NCBI GenBank assembly: GCA_963575675.1
Contig: CAUYUA010000220.1
Location: 1 to 33,709, forward strand
DNA length: 33,709 nt
Origin: CAUYUA01 sp963575675
Lineage (GTDB): Bacteria; Pseudomonadota; Alphaproteobacteria; Azospirillales; Azospirillaceae
Reading direction: 5' to 3'
The notes beneath the pieces were generated by a model. That model saw only the letters and a program-made list of their open reading frames with translations. It was not told the DNA's origin and did no database searches. The translations under genes and the position numbers were made by a program. Positions 23,847 to 33,006 of this stretch are shown here, in pieces; position 1 is the stretch's first letter, and every line of letters begins with the position of its first letter.

Positions 23847-26309
23847 ATGATCAGCATTTCTCAACGTATCGCCACTGAGCTTTCGGTTCGCGCGGCTCAA
23901 GTCGAAGCCGCCATCCAACTGCTCGACGAAGGCTCAACCGTTCCGTTCATCGCCCGTTACCGTAAGGAGGCGACAGGTGGACTGGACGATACTCATTTGC
24001 GCACCCTGGCCGAGCGCCTGGTTTACCTGCGTGAACTTGAGGAACGGCGTGAAGCCATCTTGCAAAGCATTGCCGAGCAAGGAAAATTAACCGATGAGCT
24101 GTCGGCGCAGATTCGCGAAGCCGACACGAAGACCCGTCTGGAAGACCTGTATCTTCCCTATCGCCCCAAACGGCGGACCAAAGCGTCGATTGCGCGCGAG
24201 GCCGGCTTGGAGCCCTTGGCTCTGCTGCTGTTGGGAGACCCGACTCAGTCGCCGGACTCTGCGGCCGCTCCGTTTGTCGACGTCGAAAAGAACGTTGCAG
24301 ACGTCAAAGCGGCTCTGGAAGGCGCGCGCCATATCTTGGTCGAGCGATTCGGCGAAGACGCCGCTTTGGTCGGTCGTTTGCGCGCCATGATGGCCGAACA
24401 GTGTCGGATCGTTTCGGTGGTGATCGAGGAAAAACGCGCCGAGGGCGCGAAATTCTCCGATTACTTTGATTTCTCCGAGTTCCTACGCAATGTGCCGTCG
24501 CATCGCGCGCTGGCGTTGTTCCGAGGGCGCGCCACCGGAATTTTGGATATCAGGCTCGAAATCGGCGAGCCGGGCGCGACTCCGCATCCGTGCGAGGCGG
24601 TTATCGCCATCCACAACAGCATTGTCGATTGCGGTCGACCGGCGGACGGCTGGCTGCTGGATTGCGCGCGTTGGGCGTGGAAAGTAAAAATCGGGCCGCA
24701 CATCGAAACCGATTTGATGAGCGACTTGCGCGAACGCGCTGAAGACGAGGCGATCAAAGTCTTCGCCCGCAATCTTCACGACCTTCTGTTGGCGGCTCCC
24801 GCCGGACAGCGCGTGGCGATCGGCCTGGATCCCGGCATTCGCACGGGTGTCAAGGTCGCCGTGGTTGACGTCACCGGCAAGCTGCTCGACACCGCCACCA
24901 TCTATCCGCATGAGCCTCGCAAAGACTGGGAAGGTTCGATTGCGGTGTTGGCGGCGCTCTCGATTCGCCACAAAGCCGACTTGATCAGCATTGGAAACGG
25001 CACCGCCTCACGCGAAACCGACCGGCTCGCCGCCGACCTGATGCGTCGTCATCCGGAACTCAAGTTGACGAAATTGGTGGTGTCCGAGGCGGGCGCTTCC
25101 GTTTACTCCGCTTCCGAAGTCGGTTCCGCCGAATTTCCTGATCTTGACGTCTCCCTGCGAGGCGCGGTCTCCATTGCCCGTCGTCTGCAAGACCCTCTCG
25201 CCGAGCTGGTCAAAATCGATCCTAAATCAATCGGAGTCGGCCAATACCAGCACGACGTCGGGCCACAGAAGTTGGCGCGCGCGCTTGACGCGGTGGTCGA
25301 GGACTGCGTGAACGCCGTTGGCGTTGATCTCAACACCGCTTCGGTTCCGTTGTTGGCCCGAGTCTCCGGCCTCAATGAAGCCGTCGCCCGCAATATCGTC
25401 GAGTACAGAAACCGCAACGGCGCGTTCCGCAATCGCCGCCAGCTCTTGGAAGTGACGCGACTCGGGCCGAAAACCTTCGAGCAAGCCGCCGGTTTCTTGC
25501 GCATTCGTGACGGAGACACTCCTCTCGACGCTTCCGCCGTTCACCCTGAAGCTTATCCCATCGTTGAGCGGATTTTGGAACGCGCCGGGAAGCCTCTCAG
25601 CAACCTCATCGGCGATGTGCGGTTCTTGCGGGCGCTTGATCCTGAAGATTATACCGATAAGCAGTTCGGCGTTCCCACTATCGTCGATATCATCGCCGAA
25701 TTGGAAAAGCCTGGTCGCGACCCGCGTCCCGAGTTCAAAACCGCCAGTTTCCGAGATGGCGTTGAGGATATGAAAGACCTCAAGCCCGGCATGACTTTGG
25801 AAGGCGTCGTCACCAACGTCACCGCTTTTGGCGCGTTTGTCGATGTCGGCGTTCATCAAGACGGGTTGGTCCATATTTCTCAACTGGCCAATAAGTTCGT
25901 CAAAGACCCGCACAGCGTGGTTAAGGCTGGCGATGTTGTTCATGTTAAGGTGATTGACGTCGATTTGCCTCGTAAGCGAATCGCCCTCACGATGCGCATG
26001 GACGAACCGACGGCTCCGGCGGCTTCTGCTTCTGTGTCTTCCGCTCCGGCTTCCGCTGGTTCGGGTGGCGGTGGAGGAAAAAGCGCTCCTTCCGGTGGCG
26101 GTGGGCGTGGTGGTTCACGTCACGAAGGGCGTTCCGAGTCTCGCGGCGAAGGACGTTCCGAGGGCAAAGCCGGGAAATCGGGTGGTTCCGAGTCGCGCTC
26201 CGGTGGTCGTAACAAGCCTTCGCAAACGACGATTGTTATGCCTCCTCCGCCTCCTGGCGGCGCTTTGGCCGAAGCGTTTGCACGTGCGCGTGCGCTGAAG
26301 AAGCCTTAG
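23847..26309 (+). CDS. tex: Tex-family RNA-binding transcription accessory protein
   Basis: The ATG at 23847 (MISISQRIATELSVRAAQVE) gives 820 residues; an upstream TTG frame start is less likely. The N-terminal helical domain has VPFIARYRKEATGGLDD, a Tex hallmark. The YqgF/RNase H-like domain begins near 321 with GLDPGIRTGVKVAVVD. Helix-hairpin-helix segments follow (about 490-560: NTASVPLLARVSGLNEAVA). An S1 RNA-binding domain lies at about 644-718 (VVTNVTAFGAFVDVGVHQDG). The last ~100 residues are Gly/Ser/Arg-rich and disordered, ending in a PPPPPGGALAEAFARARA helix typical of alphaproteobacterial Tex. Tex binds nucleic acids and influences transcription. The palindrome after it probably ends transcription. 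Confidence 0.95.
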   Translation: MISISQRIATELSVRAAQVEAAIQLLDEGSTVPFIARYRKEATGGLDDTHLRTLAERLVYLRELEERREAILQSIAEQGKLTDELSAQIREADTKTRLEDLYLPYRPKRRTKASIAREAGLEPLALLLLGDPTQSPDSAAAPFVDVEKNVADVKAALEGARHILVERFGEDAALVGRLRAMMAEQCRIVSVVIEEKRAEGAKFSDYFDFSEFLRNVPSHRALALFRGRATGILDIRLEIGEPGATPHPCEAVIAIHNSIVDCGRPADGWLLDCARWAWKVKIGPHIETDLMSDLRERAEDEAIKVFARNLHDLLLAAPAGQRVAIGLDPGIRTGVKVAVVDVTGKLLDTATIYPHEPRKDWEGSIAVLAALSIRHKADLISIGNGTASRETDRLAADLMRRHPELKLTKLVVSEAGASVYSASEVGSAEFPDLDVSLRGAVSIARRLQDPLAELVKIDPKSIGVGQYQHDVGPQKLARALDAVVEDCVNAVGVDLNTASVPLLARVSGLNEAVARNIVEYRNRNGAFRNRRQLLEVTRLGPKTFEQAAGFLRIRDGDTPLDASAVHPEAYPIVERILERAGKPLSNLIGDVRFLRALDPEDYTDKQFGVPTIVDIIAELEKPGRDPRPEFKTASFRDGVEDMKDLKPGMTLEGVVTNVTAFGAFVDVGVHQDGLVHISQLANKFVKDPHSVVKAGDVVHVKVIDVDLPRKRIALTMRMDEPTAPAASASVSSAPASAGSGGGGGKSAPSGGGGRGGSRHEGRSESRGEGRSEGKAGKSGGSESRSGGRNKPSQTTIVMPPPPPGGALAEAFARARALKKP

Positions 26310-26345
26310 TGTCGTGAGCGGACTGGTGATTTAAGAAAATGGCGC

Positions 26346-26441
26346 ATCAACGCGCAATAAAAAAGTAAAAACCCAGACGTGTCCAGGAACTCGGTTTCTG
26401 GACACGTCTGGGGCTTTCGTCTTTTTTTGTTGCGCGTTGAT
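26346..26441. terminator. Nested 96-bp palindrome acting as a two-way terminator
   Basis: A 19-bp inner stem (26372-26390 with 26394-26412, one G-U pair, TCG loop) contains the GTCCAGG core. It is flanked by an A tract on the left and a seven-T tract on the right. Outside those, ATCAACGCGCAA (26346-26357) repeats inverted at the right end, finishing at 26441. It can terminate tex and also transcripts from the right. Confidence 0.8.
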
Positions 26442-26518
26442 AAGACGCTTTTTCAGAGCGTCACGCTTTCCGCTTACGTTGGTGCTAAAGACAGATTAAG
26501 AGATAAGGAGTCTGTGCT

Positions 26519-26839
26519 ATGCGTGCTCTGCTTTTTGGTCTTGTCCTTTCGGTTTTTTTGATCTCTGGAGCGGCTTGGGCGCAACCGTCATCCTTTGCAG
26601 GAAACTGCGTTCGTCCTTCGACTCCTGTTTGCGCCGAATCCGACACCACATTTTTGAATGCAGATCGTATGAATCTCTGCCAGAACGACGTGAAGCAATT
26701 CGTCGCGGCGACGACTTCATATCTTCAGTGTTTGTCTTCCGAGCACGTTCAGACCAACCAAGAAATGCTGTCTGTGGTTGAGCGGTTCAATTGTCGGTTG
26801 ATGGGTAAGGCTGAGTGTAAATCCGAAGGCGTCCAGTAG
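26519..26839 (+). CDS. Small secreted protein with six cysteines
   Basis: The protein has 106 residues. The ATG at 26519 lies after AAGGAG with a 9-base gap. A signal peptide (MRALLFGLVLSVFLISGAAW, cut near AWA-QPS) is followed by an 80-residue mature part with six cysteines, an even number that suits disulfide pairing in the periplasm: GNC, PVC, NLC, LQC, FNC and AEC. No metal-binding CxxC or known domain is seen, and I do not recognise the family. It is isolated between the tex terminator and the broken hlyD-like gene. Confidence 0.75.
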   Translation: MRALLFGLVLSVFLISGAAWAQPSSFAGNCVRPSTPVCAESDTTFLNADRMNLCQNDVKQFVAATTSYLQCLSSEHVQTNQEMLSVVERFNCRLMGKAECKSEGVQ

Positions 26840-27088
26840 TCCTTTGGTGCGTTCAAGAATGTTTAAAGTCAAGAAGTCTTTGGAAAACGTGATCCCAGAG
26901 CCTGTGATCCCCTAAGGCGAGTGTTTTTTTATCGAGCGAGATTTCTAAAAGCCGGTAGATTTCTTCTCGTATTAGTGTTTTACAGTTTTCGTATTGCGTT
27001 CTCTAAAGGACTTTCGGCTTATGGCGAGGCCGGGGCGCAGCTTTGGCCTTAATGAGCAAGGCCTTGTTTCCCTCAGATATATGATTTC
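26840..27088. other. Gap before the hlyD relic
   Basis: About 250 bases with no recognised gene. A partner ABC exporter (normally upstream of such adaptors) is not present, even as a remnant that I can see. Confidence 0.35.
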
Positions 27089-28342
27089 ATGGTCTCACGC
27101 ACTGGAACGGGTTTTTGGATCGCTTCCCTCGCCTTGGGAGCCGCCTTTGTCGCGTGGGCGTTGATTTGTGAACTTGATGTCGTCAGCAACGCCGTCGGCG
27201 AAGTCAGTCCAGCGAGTCGCGTCAAAGCCATTCAACATCTTGAAGGCGGAATTGTCGCCGAGATTTTAGTCGAAGAAGGCGCAACCGTATCTCGGGACCA
27301 GCCTCTGATTCGTCTTGATCCAGTGCGGGCTCGCGCCGAAATGCGGGAGCTTTCTCAACGCCTCATTGGCTTGCGCCTGGATTTAGCGCGCCTGACCGCC
27401 GAAGTTAAGGGCGACGCTTCCCCTGATTTTTCTTCAGAAGTTGAACTCATCGCTCCGGACACCGTGGCGGCGGCGCGAGCGTTGTTTGAATCTCATAAAA
27501 AACGCTTAGACCAAGATCGCCGCGTTCAAGAAGCCGTTGTTGAACAACGACGCGCTGAAGTGGTGGAAGTCCGTCAACGCCTCCAAGCCAATCGCCGTTC
27601 ACTTGATTTAATTGGTAGCCAAGTCTCCATCAGTGAAAACCTCTTGGGGCGAGACCTGACCAATCGAATGGCTCATTTGGATCATTTGCGTCAACAACAA
27701 ACTTTGCGCACTCAAATTGAAATAGATCAAGCGGCGCAACCTCGCGTTGAAGCCGCTTTGGTGGAGGCGCGCGAACGTTTGGCCGCTATCAGCGATGTTG
27801 CGCGTGAACAAGCGCGGCGTGACTTGGCTCAAGCGCGCCAGTCCTATGAAGAATTGATGCAACGAGAGAACCGTTATCGGAATGTTGAAGAACGCACAAT
27901 TCTGCGCGCTCCGGTGGATGGAATTGTAAAAACATTGGCGGTGGCGACAGAAGGCGGCGTGATACAACCCGGACAGGTGGTGGCGGAGATTGTTCCCATC
28001 GCAGACCGTTTGGTGATCGAAGCTCGTTTGCCGCTTCAAGATATTGGTTACGTTCATCCTGGACAATTCGTGCGGGTGATGCTCAACACGCCGGACGCAG
28101 CGGCGTTTGGACATCTCGATGGAGAGGTGACGCGCGTCAGCTGACGCTATCTTAACGAGCGCTCATCAAGCCTTTTATAAGGTGAAATGAAACGCAACAG
28201 GAACCATTTTCAGGCCTCTGATCGTATCTATCAGTTATCTGGAATGCAGGTGATTTGTTCCATTCGATTGGGGCAAAGAACAGTTTTGCCTATTGCTGAG
28301 CCCGTGGTTTCGCTCTTTGCGTATGGCGTTCAGGAAAAATGA
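27089..28342 (+). pseudogene. Broken HlyD-type secretion membrane-fusion protein
   Basis: The frame starts at ATG 27089 with one membrane helix (residues about 8-27). It continues with a lipoyl-like half-motif (HLEGGIVAEILVEEGATVSR), a long coiled coil (about 80-265), and the second half-motif (ILRAPVDGIVKTLAVATEGG). It stops after 351 codons at 28142-28144 (...GEVTRVS). The missing end is still readable: ADAILTSAHQAFYKVK in another frame from 28140, then back in the original frame from 28187, ending GMQVICSIRLGQRTVLPIAE and stopping at 28342. So the type I secretion adaptor was once about 415 residues and now carries at least two frame changes. The residues lost are part of the beta-barrel and C-terminal region, so it is probably non-functional. 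Confidence 0.88.
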
Positions 28343-28424
28343 AGTCGGCGGACTGTGTTTCCAGTGTTGAATTCGTCTAATTTTTGTTTGGAAAAATCAT
28401 TTTCTCAGAAGAGTCGAAAGTCAT

Positions 28425-29248
28425 GTGTCATCATTCAACGCATCGGCATTGCGTCCGTTCTCTTATTATCGTCCATCGGATTTGGTTGAGGCCTCTGCGC
28501 TGTTGCATGGGACTCAAGATGGACGATATCTTGCCAGGCAAACTCTTCTGCCATTGCTTAATTTGCGTCTTACTCAATGTGACGCCCTGATCGATCTCTC
28601 CGTGATTCCTGGGCTCAACGATCTAGCGGAGGAGGTCGATGGCGTTCTACGAATCGGCGCCATGGTTCGTCACGCCAGGTTGCCTTTCCTCCTCTTGTTG
28701 GTACTCATGCGCCGCATTAGCTCAACTTGCTTCGAAATCGGCGACCTCAAGTGCGCAACGCTGGCACTCTCGGAGGGCGCTCGCGCATAATGATCCCGCT
28801 TCCGACTGGGCGGCTGCGATTCTTGGTTTGGGAGCAACCATCATTACGGATCGTCAGAAATTCCTGCCGACGTTTTTTCTGTAGGATTTTTATGAGACTG
28901 CGCTCGACATGGAAACTTATTATAGCGGTGCGTTTTCCTCGTCCGGACATTCCGGATGGATAAAATTCCGTAATCCTGCGGGGCGTTACGCTATTGTCGG
29001 CGCCTTCGTCGCTCGGCGCCCGACGGCGTTCGAGTCGCGTAACCGGCGCTGGAGCAACTGCGTTTCGTCTTCCGGATTTCGAGCGGGCTCTTGCTGAAGA
29101 CTTTCGTCCGGAGGCTTTACATGGAATCGCAGCGTCGTCAGAGGGGTTAAACAACGACATTCACGCCGACGCTGCTTATCGCGCTCATTTAATTGGGATT
29201 ATGGTCCGCCGGGCGGTGGCGGCGGCTTGCGGGCCAGGTCGCGAATGA
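28425..29248 (+). pseudogene. Relic of a CoxM/XdhB-type FAD-binding subunit
   Basis: Pieces of the medium FAD subunit of molybdenum hydroxylases (CO dehydrogenase / xanthine dehydrogenase type) appear in order but in changing frames. These are LRPFSYYRPSDLVEASALLH with LLPLLNLRLTQCDALIDLSV and LRIGAMVRHA; then RRPQVRNAGTLGG in a second frame; then LAHNDPASDWAAAILGLGAT in a third; then VRFPRPDIPDG; then FRNPAGRYAIVGAFVARRP; then VTGAGATAFRLPDFERALAE with NNDIHADAAYRAHLIGIMVR at the end. The FAD loop normally reading AGGQSLLP is reduced to ARQTLLP. At least four frame changes separate the pieces, so this is a true relic. Its usual partners (small Fe-S and large Mo subunits) are absent here. Confidence 0.9.
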
Positions 29249-30265
29249 CCCGGGCTATGGCGTCGCGAGCCTGGTCGGTTTGTTTTTGATCGGCTTCTCC
29301 GCCCTCGTGGAAGAACACGGTGAATAAGTGGGTGCGGGTGAAGTAGAGCAGCAAAGCAGCGTGAGCGCGTCCTTTGTCGCCGGAGCATTCAACGGTTGCG
29401 GTGCGTAGCGTGGCTGCGGGCAGAGCTTCGATTGGGTCGGGTTTGGCTGAGAATGTTCCCTCACATACGGTTTTTAGCATATCTAGGTAAGATTTGGTGA
29501 GGGCGACCAAGTCGCGGCCGTCGGAGACGGTGTTTTCAAGCATGCCGCCCAGAACGGAGCCATAACGCCAGACGAAATCGGCGGGGCGTTCGTTGGCGGC
29601 TCCGGCGGCAAGTGGGAGAGGTTGGATGTCTTTAAGTCCTGCGGCGCGGAGAATGGCTTGCAAGGATTTGGGAAAAACGGGCGTTTCGGCGTTTGTTGTA
29701 TTGTCTTTTTTTGTGGTTGTCGGAGTCTTTGCGCGCGCGTTGTCGACGCATGATTTCATGTCTTGGAATGGCTTTTCCGGTTCCGGAAGTTGGAAGCAGC
29801 TGGTTTCGCGCGGGCCGTTTTGATTTCGCGTTCGATGGTCAGAACATGACCTTTGGCCAAAAGCCTGAAACATTCTTCGTCGCGACCATTGGCGACGATT
29901 AGAAAGTCTTTTTCTGGGCTTTTGGCTTCTCGTTCGCGGCGGAAGGCGTCGTCGATGAGCAATCTGACGGTCCACGTTTTTCCCACGGGGAGTTTCCCTG
30001 TCGGGCGACCGATTCCCAGATTGCTGGAGCCGTCGGCGCGGCGTCCGAGCACCAGGGTTTCGCCGTTATTGTATTGGCTTTCCATGACGCAATAGACGAA
30101 AACGCCGTTGCTATCGATGACCGATCCGCCCGCCCAAGATCGGGTGGGTTTGGCGGGTTCGGTGGGATCATTGGCGGCAAGGGCGGCAAGGGCGTTTGCT
30201 GGGGCGTGGATTTGCAGAGCAAGAAGAAGCGCCGCGCACATGGGCGCACGAGAAGAAAACGACAT
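29199..30265 (-). pseudogene. Secreted hypothetical protein split by one frameshift
   Basis: Two overlapping frames together make one protein of about 355 residues. The first starts at 30265 with a signal peptide (MSFSSRAPMCAALLLALQIH, then APANALAA). It continues TRSWAGGSVIDSNGVFVYCV, VGKTWTVRLLIDDAFR and HVLTIEREIKTAR, and stops at 29756. The second reads GPRETSCFQLPEPEKPFQDM then KSCVDNA through to a proline-rich end at 29199. Adding one base at the T4 run 29818-29821 (A4 on the coding strand) joins them as REIKNGPRETSC. The pattern of an N-terminal periplasmic module with paired Cys and a later C-terminal module is seen in conserved alphaproteobacterial proteins of unknown function. A sequencing error cannot be excluded. 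Confidence 0.7.
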
Positions 30266-30319
30266 GAAGCGACCGTTTTGTCGAAGGAAGGAGACGTTTT
30301 TTGATATGCAGTATAAAGT

Positions 30320-30370
30320 AACAAATTAAAAGGGTCCAGGAACACAGTCCCTGGACCCTTTTAATTTGTT
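30320..30370. terminator. Perfect 51-bp palindrome between two genes
   Basis: Arms 30320-30340 and 30350-30370 are perfect 21-bp complements, separated by the 9-base loop AACACAGTC. The ends are AT-rich (AACAAATTAAAAG) and the centre is GGTCCAGG...CCTGGACC, so either strand has a GC stem with a run of T. It lies just downstream of the hemerythrin chemoreceptor gene and upstream of the next minus-strand gene. This is the cleanest copy of the family. Confidence 0.85.
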
Positions 30371-30375
30371 GTTTT

Positions 30376-33006
30376 TTACGCAGCGCGTTTGCGTTGAAGG
30401 TAGGGAGCGTAAGCTCGGTCGGATTTTTGGATGTGATTGATAAGCCAATCTTTAACGAACTCCAGGGTTTCAATAGCCAGGGAACCCGTATTGGTTGCAA
30501 CGAATCGATCGCGAACCGCCAAGGCTTTAGCGACGAAGGCTCTGTGCTCTTTGAGATGCTCCTCTAAATCAGGATAGTTGACGGTGCGCATGACATCTTC
30601 TTCTCGCTTGAAGTGCATCGCAGTGTATTCGATCAACTGATTGAGAATGTGAGAGATGATTTTTTTGGCGTGTCCGGCGTGCATCGCTTTAGAAAGCTCG
30701 TTGAATAGATCGAAGAGCTTTCTGTGGTCATCATCAATTTCTGTGTGATGGACGCTGAGTCTGTCGTTCCATCTCAAAGAAAGCGCTTCTTCTGTGTTTG
30801 TCTCTCCCGTTTGTATAAGACGCTGGACTTTAGAGAGGAAATTATGAACTTCGGTTTGCATTTGCTCTGTTTCGCTAAACACGCGATTTGCGGATGCTGT
30901 GACTTGATCGACTACGGAGACGGCGTTTTGAGCGGTTTGAGAAACGGCGGCGATGCGGTTCGAGACTTCTTGTGTTCCGGCTGCTGCTCCCGAGGCGTTG
31001 AGGGCAATGTCGGCGGTGGCGGCGCCTTGCTGAGACATGGCGGCGGCCATTCGGGCGGCGACGTTGTTGATCGAGGCGATTGTGGTGGCGATTTGGTTGA
31101 TCGAGGTGACGGTGAGAGTGGTTTCATGTTGGATTTGCGCGATTTGCGCGGTGATGTCTTCCGTTGCTTGAGCGGTTTGATTGGCCAAATGTTTGACTTC
31201 GGAGGCGACGACGGCGAATCCTTTTCCGGCTTCTCCGGCGCGGGCGGCTTCGATTGTGGCGTTTAGCGCCAAGAGATTGGTTTGTTTGGCGATTCCGGAA
31301 ATAAGCTTCAGAACGACTCCCACGCCTTCGACCGTTACGTTCAACCTTTGGACGCGGGCGGTGGTTTCGTGGGCTTGAGTTTCTGCTGTAATCGCTGTGT
31401 CGCTGGCGTCTTTTACTTGTCTGGATATTTCGGCGATGGTGGCCGCCAGTTCGTCGGCGGCGACGGCGACGGTTTGAACATTGTGGCTGGTTTGCTCGGC
31501 GGAGGCGGCGACGGTCATCGCGTCTCGGAATGTGTGCATTACGCCTTCGTTCAGCGTGTCGGAGGCGGCGGCGACTTCTTTCACCGATTGCGACACTGTT
31601 CGGAACAAATGCGCCACCGATTCCGAGAACGTGCGAGTCAACGTGTTGATGTGCTCTTGGCGGCGAGTATTGAGCGCTTGTTCGCGTTTTTGGGATTCGG
31701 CGAGGCGCGCGCGATCTTCGTCGTTGCTTTTGACCACGGCGACGGCGCGCTCCATTCGAGCGATTTCGTCGTGGCCTTGAGGTTGTATCGAGACGCCTAA
31801 ATCGCCCTCAGCCGGGGCTTGCATAACGATCTCCAAACGCGAGAGGCGTCGAACGACTTTGCGTTCAACAACGCCCCATGACACGCCGACCGCCGTCAGA
31901 ATCGCTAGAATCGCGAGGGCGGGTAAAACGCTTCCTCCCATGGCGACGGCGTTTTCGGCGGTTTTGGGGGATTGTTCTACGTCGGCGCGAGCGTTCTCGG
32001 TCATTTGCGCGACGATTTCCTTCAATCGGCTTGCTATGGCGCGATTTTCCTCCAGCGCTTTTTTCTCTTCGGCTTCTTTGTCGAGTTCGCACTTGCGCAG
32101 GACAAAAGCGCCATCGTCCCCGAGGCCGCACTTCAACATCTCGTCGAGCGCTTTGGCCAGAGCGCCGTTTTGGTCAGGGGCGCCGATGTGTTTCAGCGAT
32201 TTTTTTATATGAGCGTCGGCGGCGAGACTCGTTCCACGCAAGGAAAGTCGAAATGTCGATGACTCGTTTAAAGCCAGCTCGATCATGCCCGACATAAGGT
32301 TTGCGCCTGCGGGAAATATCCAGGAGGCGTTTGAGTAATTCGACATCTTGTGTGGCGACGGAGGCGATGGCGTTGCGGTTGTTTTCGGCGATGTTTTCGG
32401 CGATTCGCTGTATTTGCGCCGGATCGGCGTTTTCCGCCGTTTTATTGGCTTCATCGGCCATTTTCTTAATTGCGGTCGCGGTTTTCTCGGCGACGTTTTC
32501 GCTGTTGATGACCACGTTGAAGACGGCGTCATCGATCAGAGGGGCTAACGCCAAAAGAATATTTTTATGCGCCTCGTCGGCGCGGCGGCTGAGTTTATGA
32601 TGGTGTGCGGCTAACTGAATTTGTTCGCTGGATAATTTATTGAGCGCGTTGATGCTGTCGCGCATGTTTCGGCTGGAGACTCGGAGTTGGTCGGCGTTGG
32701 AAGCTCCTGCTGCGGATAATTGCTCGACTCGGGCGTCGATTTGATCGAGCTGTTTGGTGAGTGATTGATGTAACGTATTGCGTTGCGCGTCGTTGTCGGC
32801 GCTCACCAGGCCTGGCGCTTCGGCGGCGACGGTGGCGCTTTGTTCGGAAAGGCTGAGCGCGGCAATGATTTGCGGCGTCGTTTGCTCGGACATTGTGGCG
32901 ATTGCTTGACCAGCTCGGTCGAACGTCACCCATCCGACGCCGCATGCAGACACCACGATAAAAGCGGTGACGGCGAAGCGCCAAATTTTGTGCGAATTGA
33001 CAAATG
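30376..33006 (-). pseudogene. Frameshifted chemoreceptor with C-terminal hemerythrin domain
   Basis: Two frames join into one receptor of about 865 residues. The N-terminal part (from about 33006 to 32312) has a membrane segment (RFAVTAFIVVSACGVGWVTF) and a long helical periplasmic domain. The rest continues from NLMSGMIELALNES through a second membrane helix (LPALAILAILTAVGVSWGVV), HAMP, and a signalling domain with TNLLALNATIEAARAGEAGK. It ends in a bacteriohemerythrin domain with ligands in HTEIDDDH, HFKREE, HLKEH and HIQKSD, so it would sense oxygen or redox state. Removing one base at the G3 run 32311-32313 restores the frame (LLDISAGANLMSG). No ATG begins the true N-terminal frame; only GTG/CTG codons are available, which may be a second lesion. 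Confidence 0.8.
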
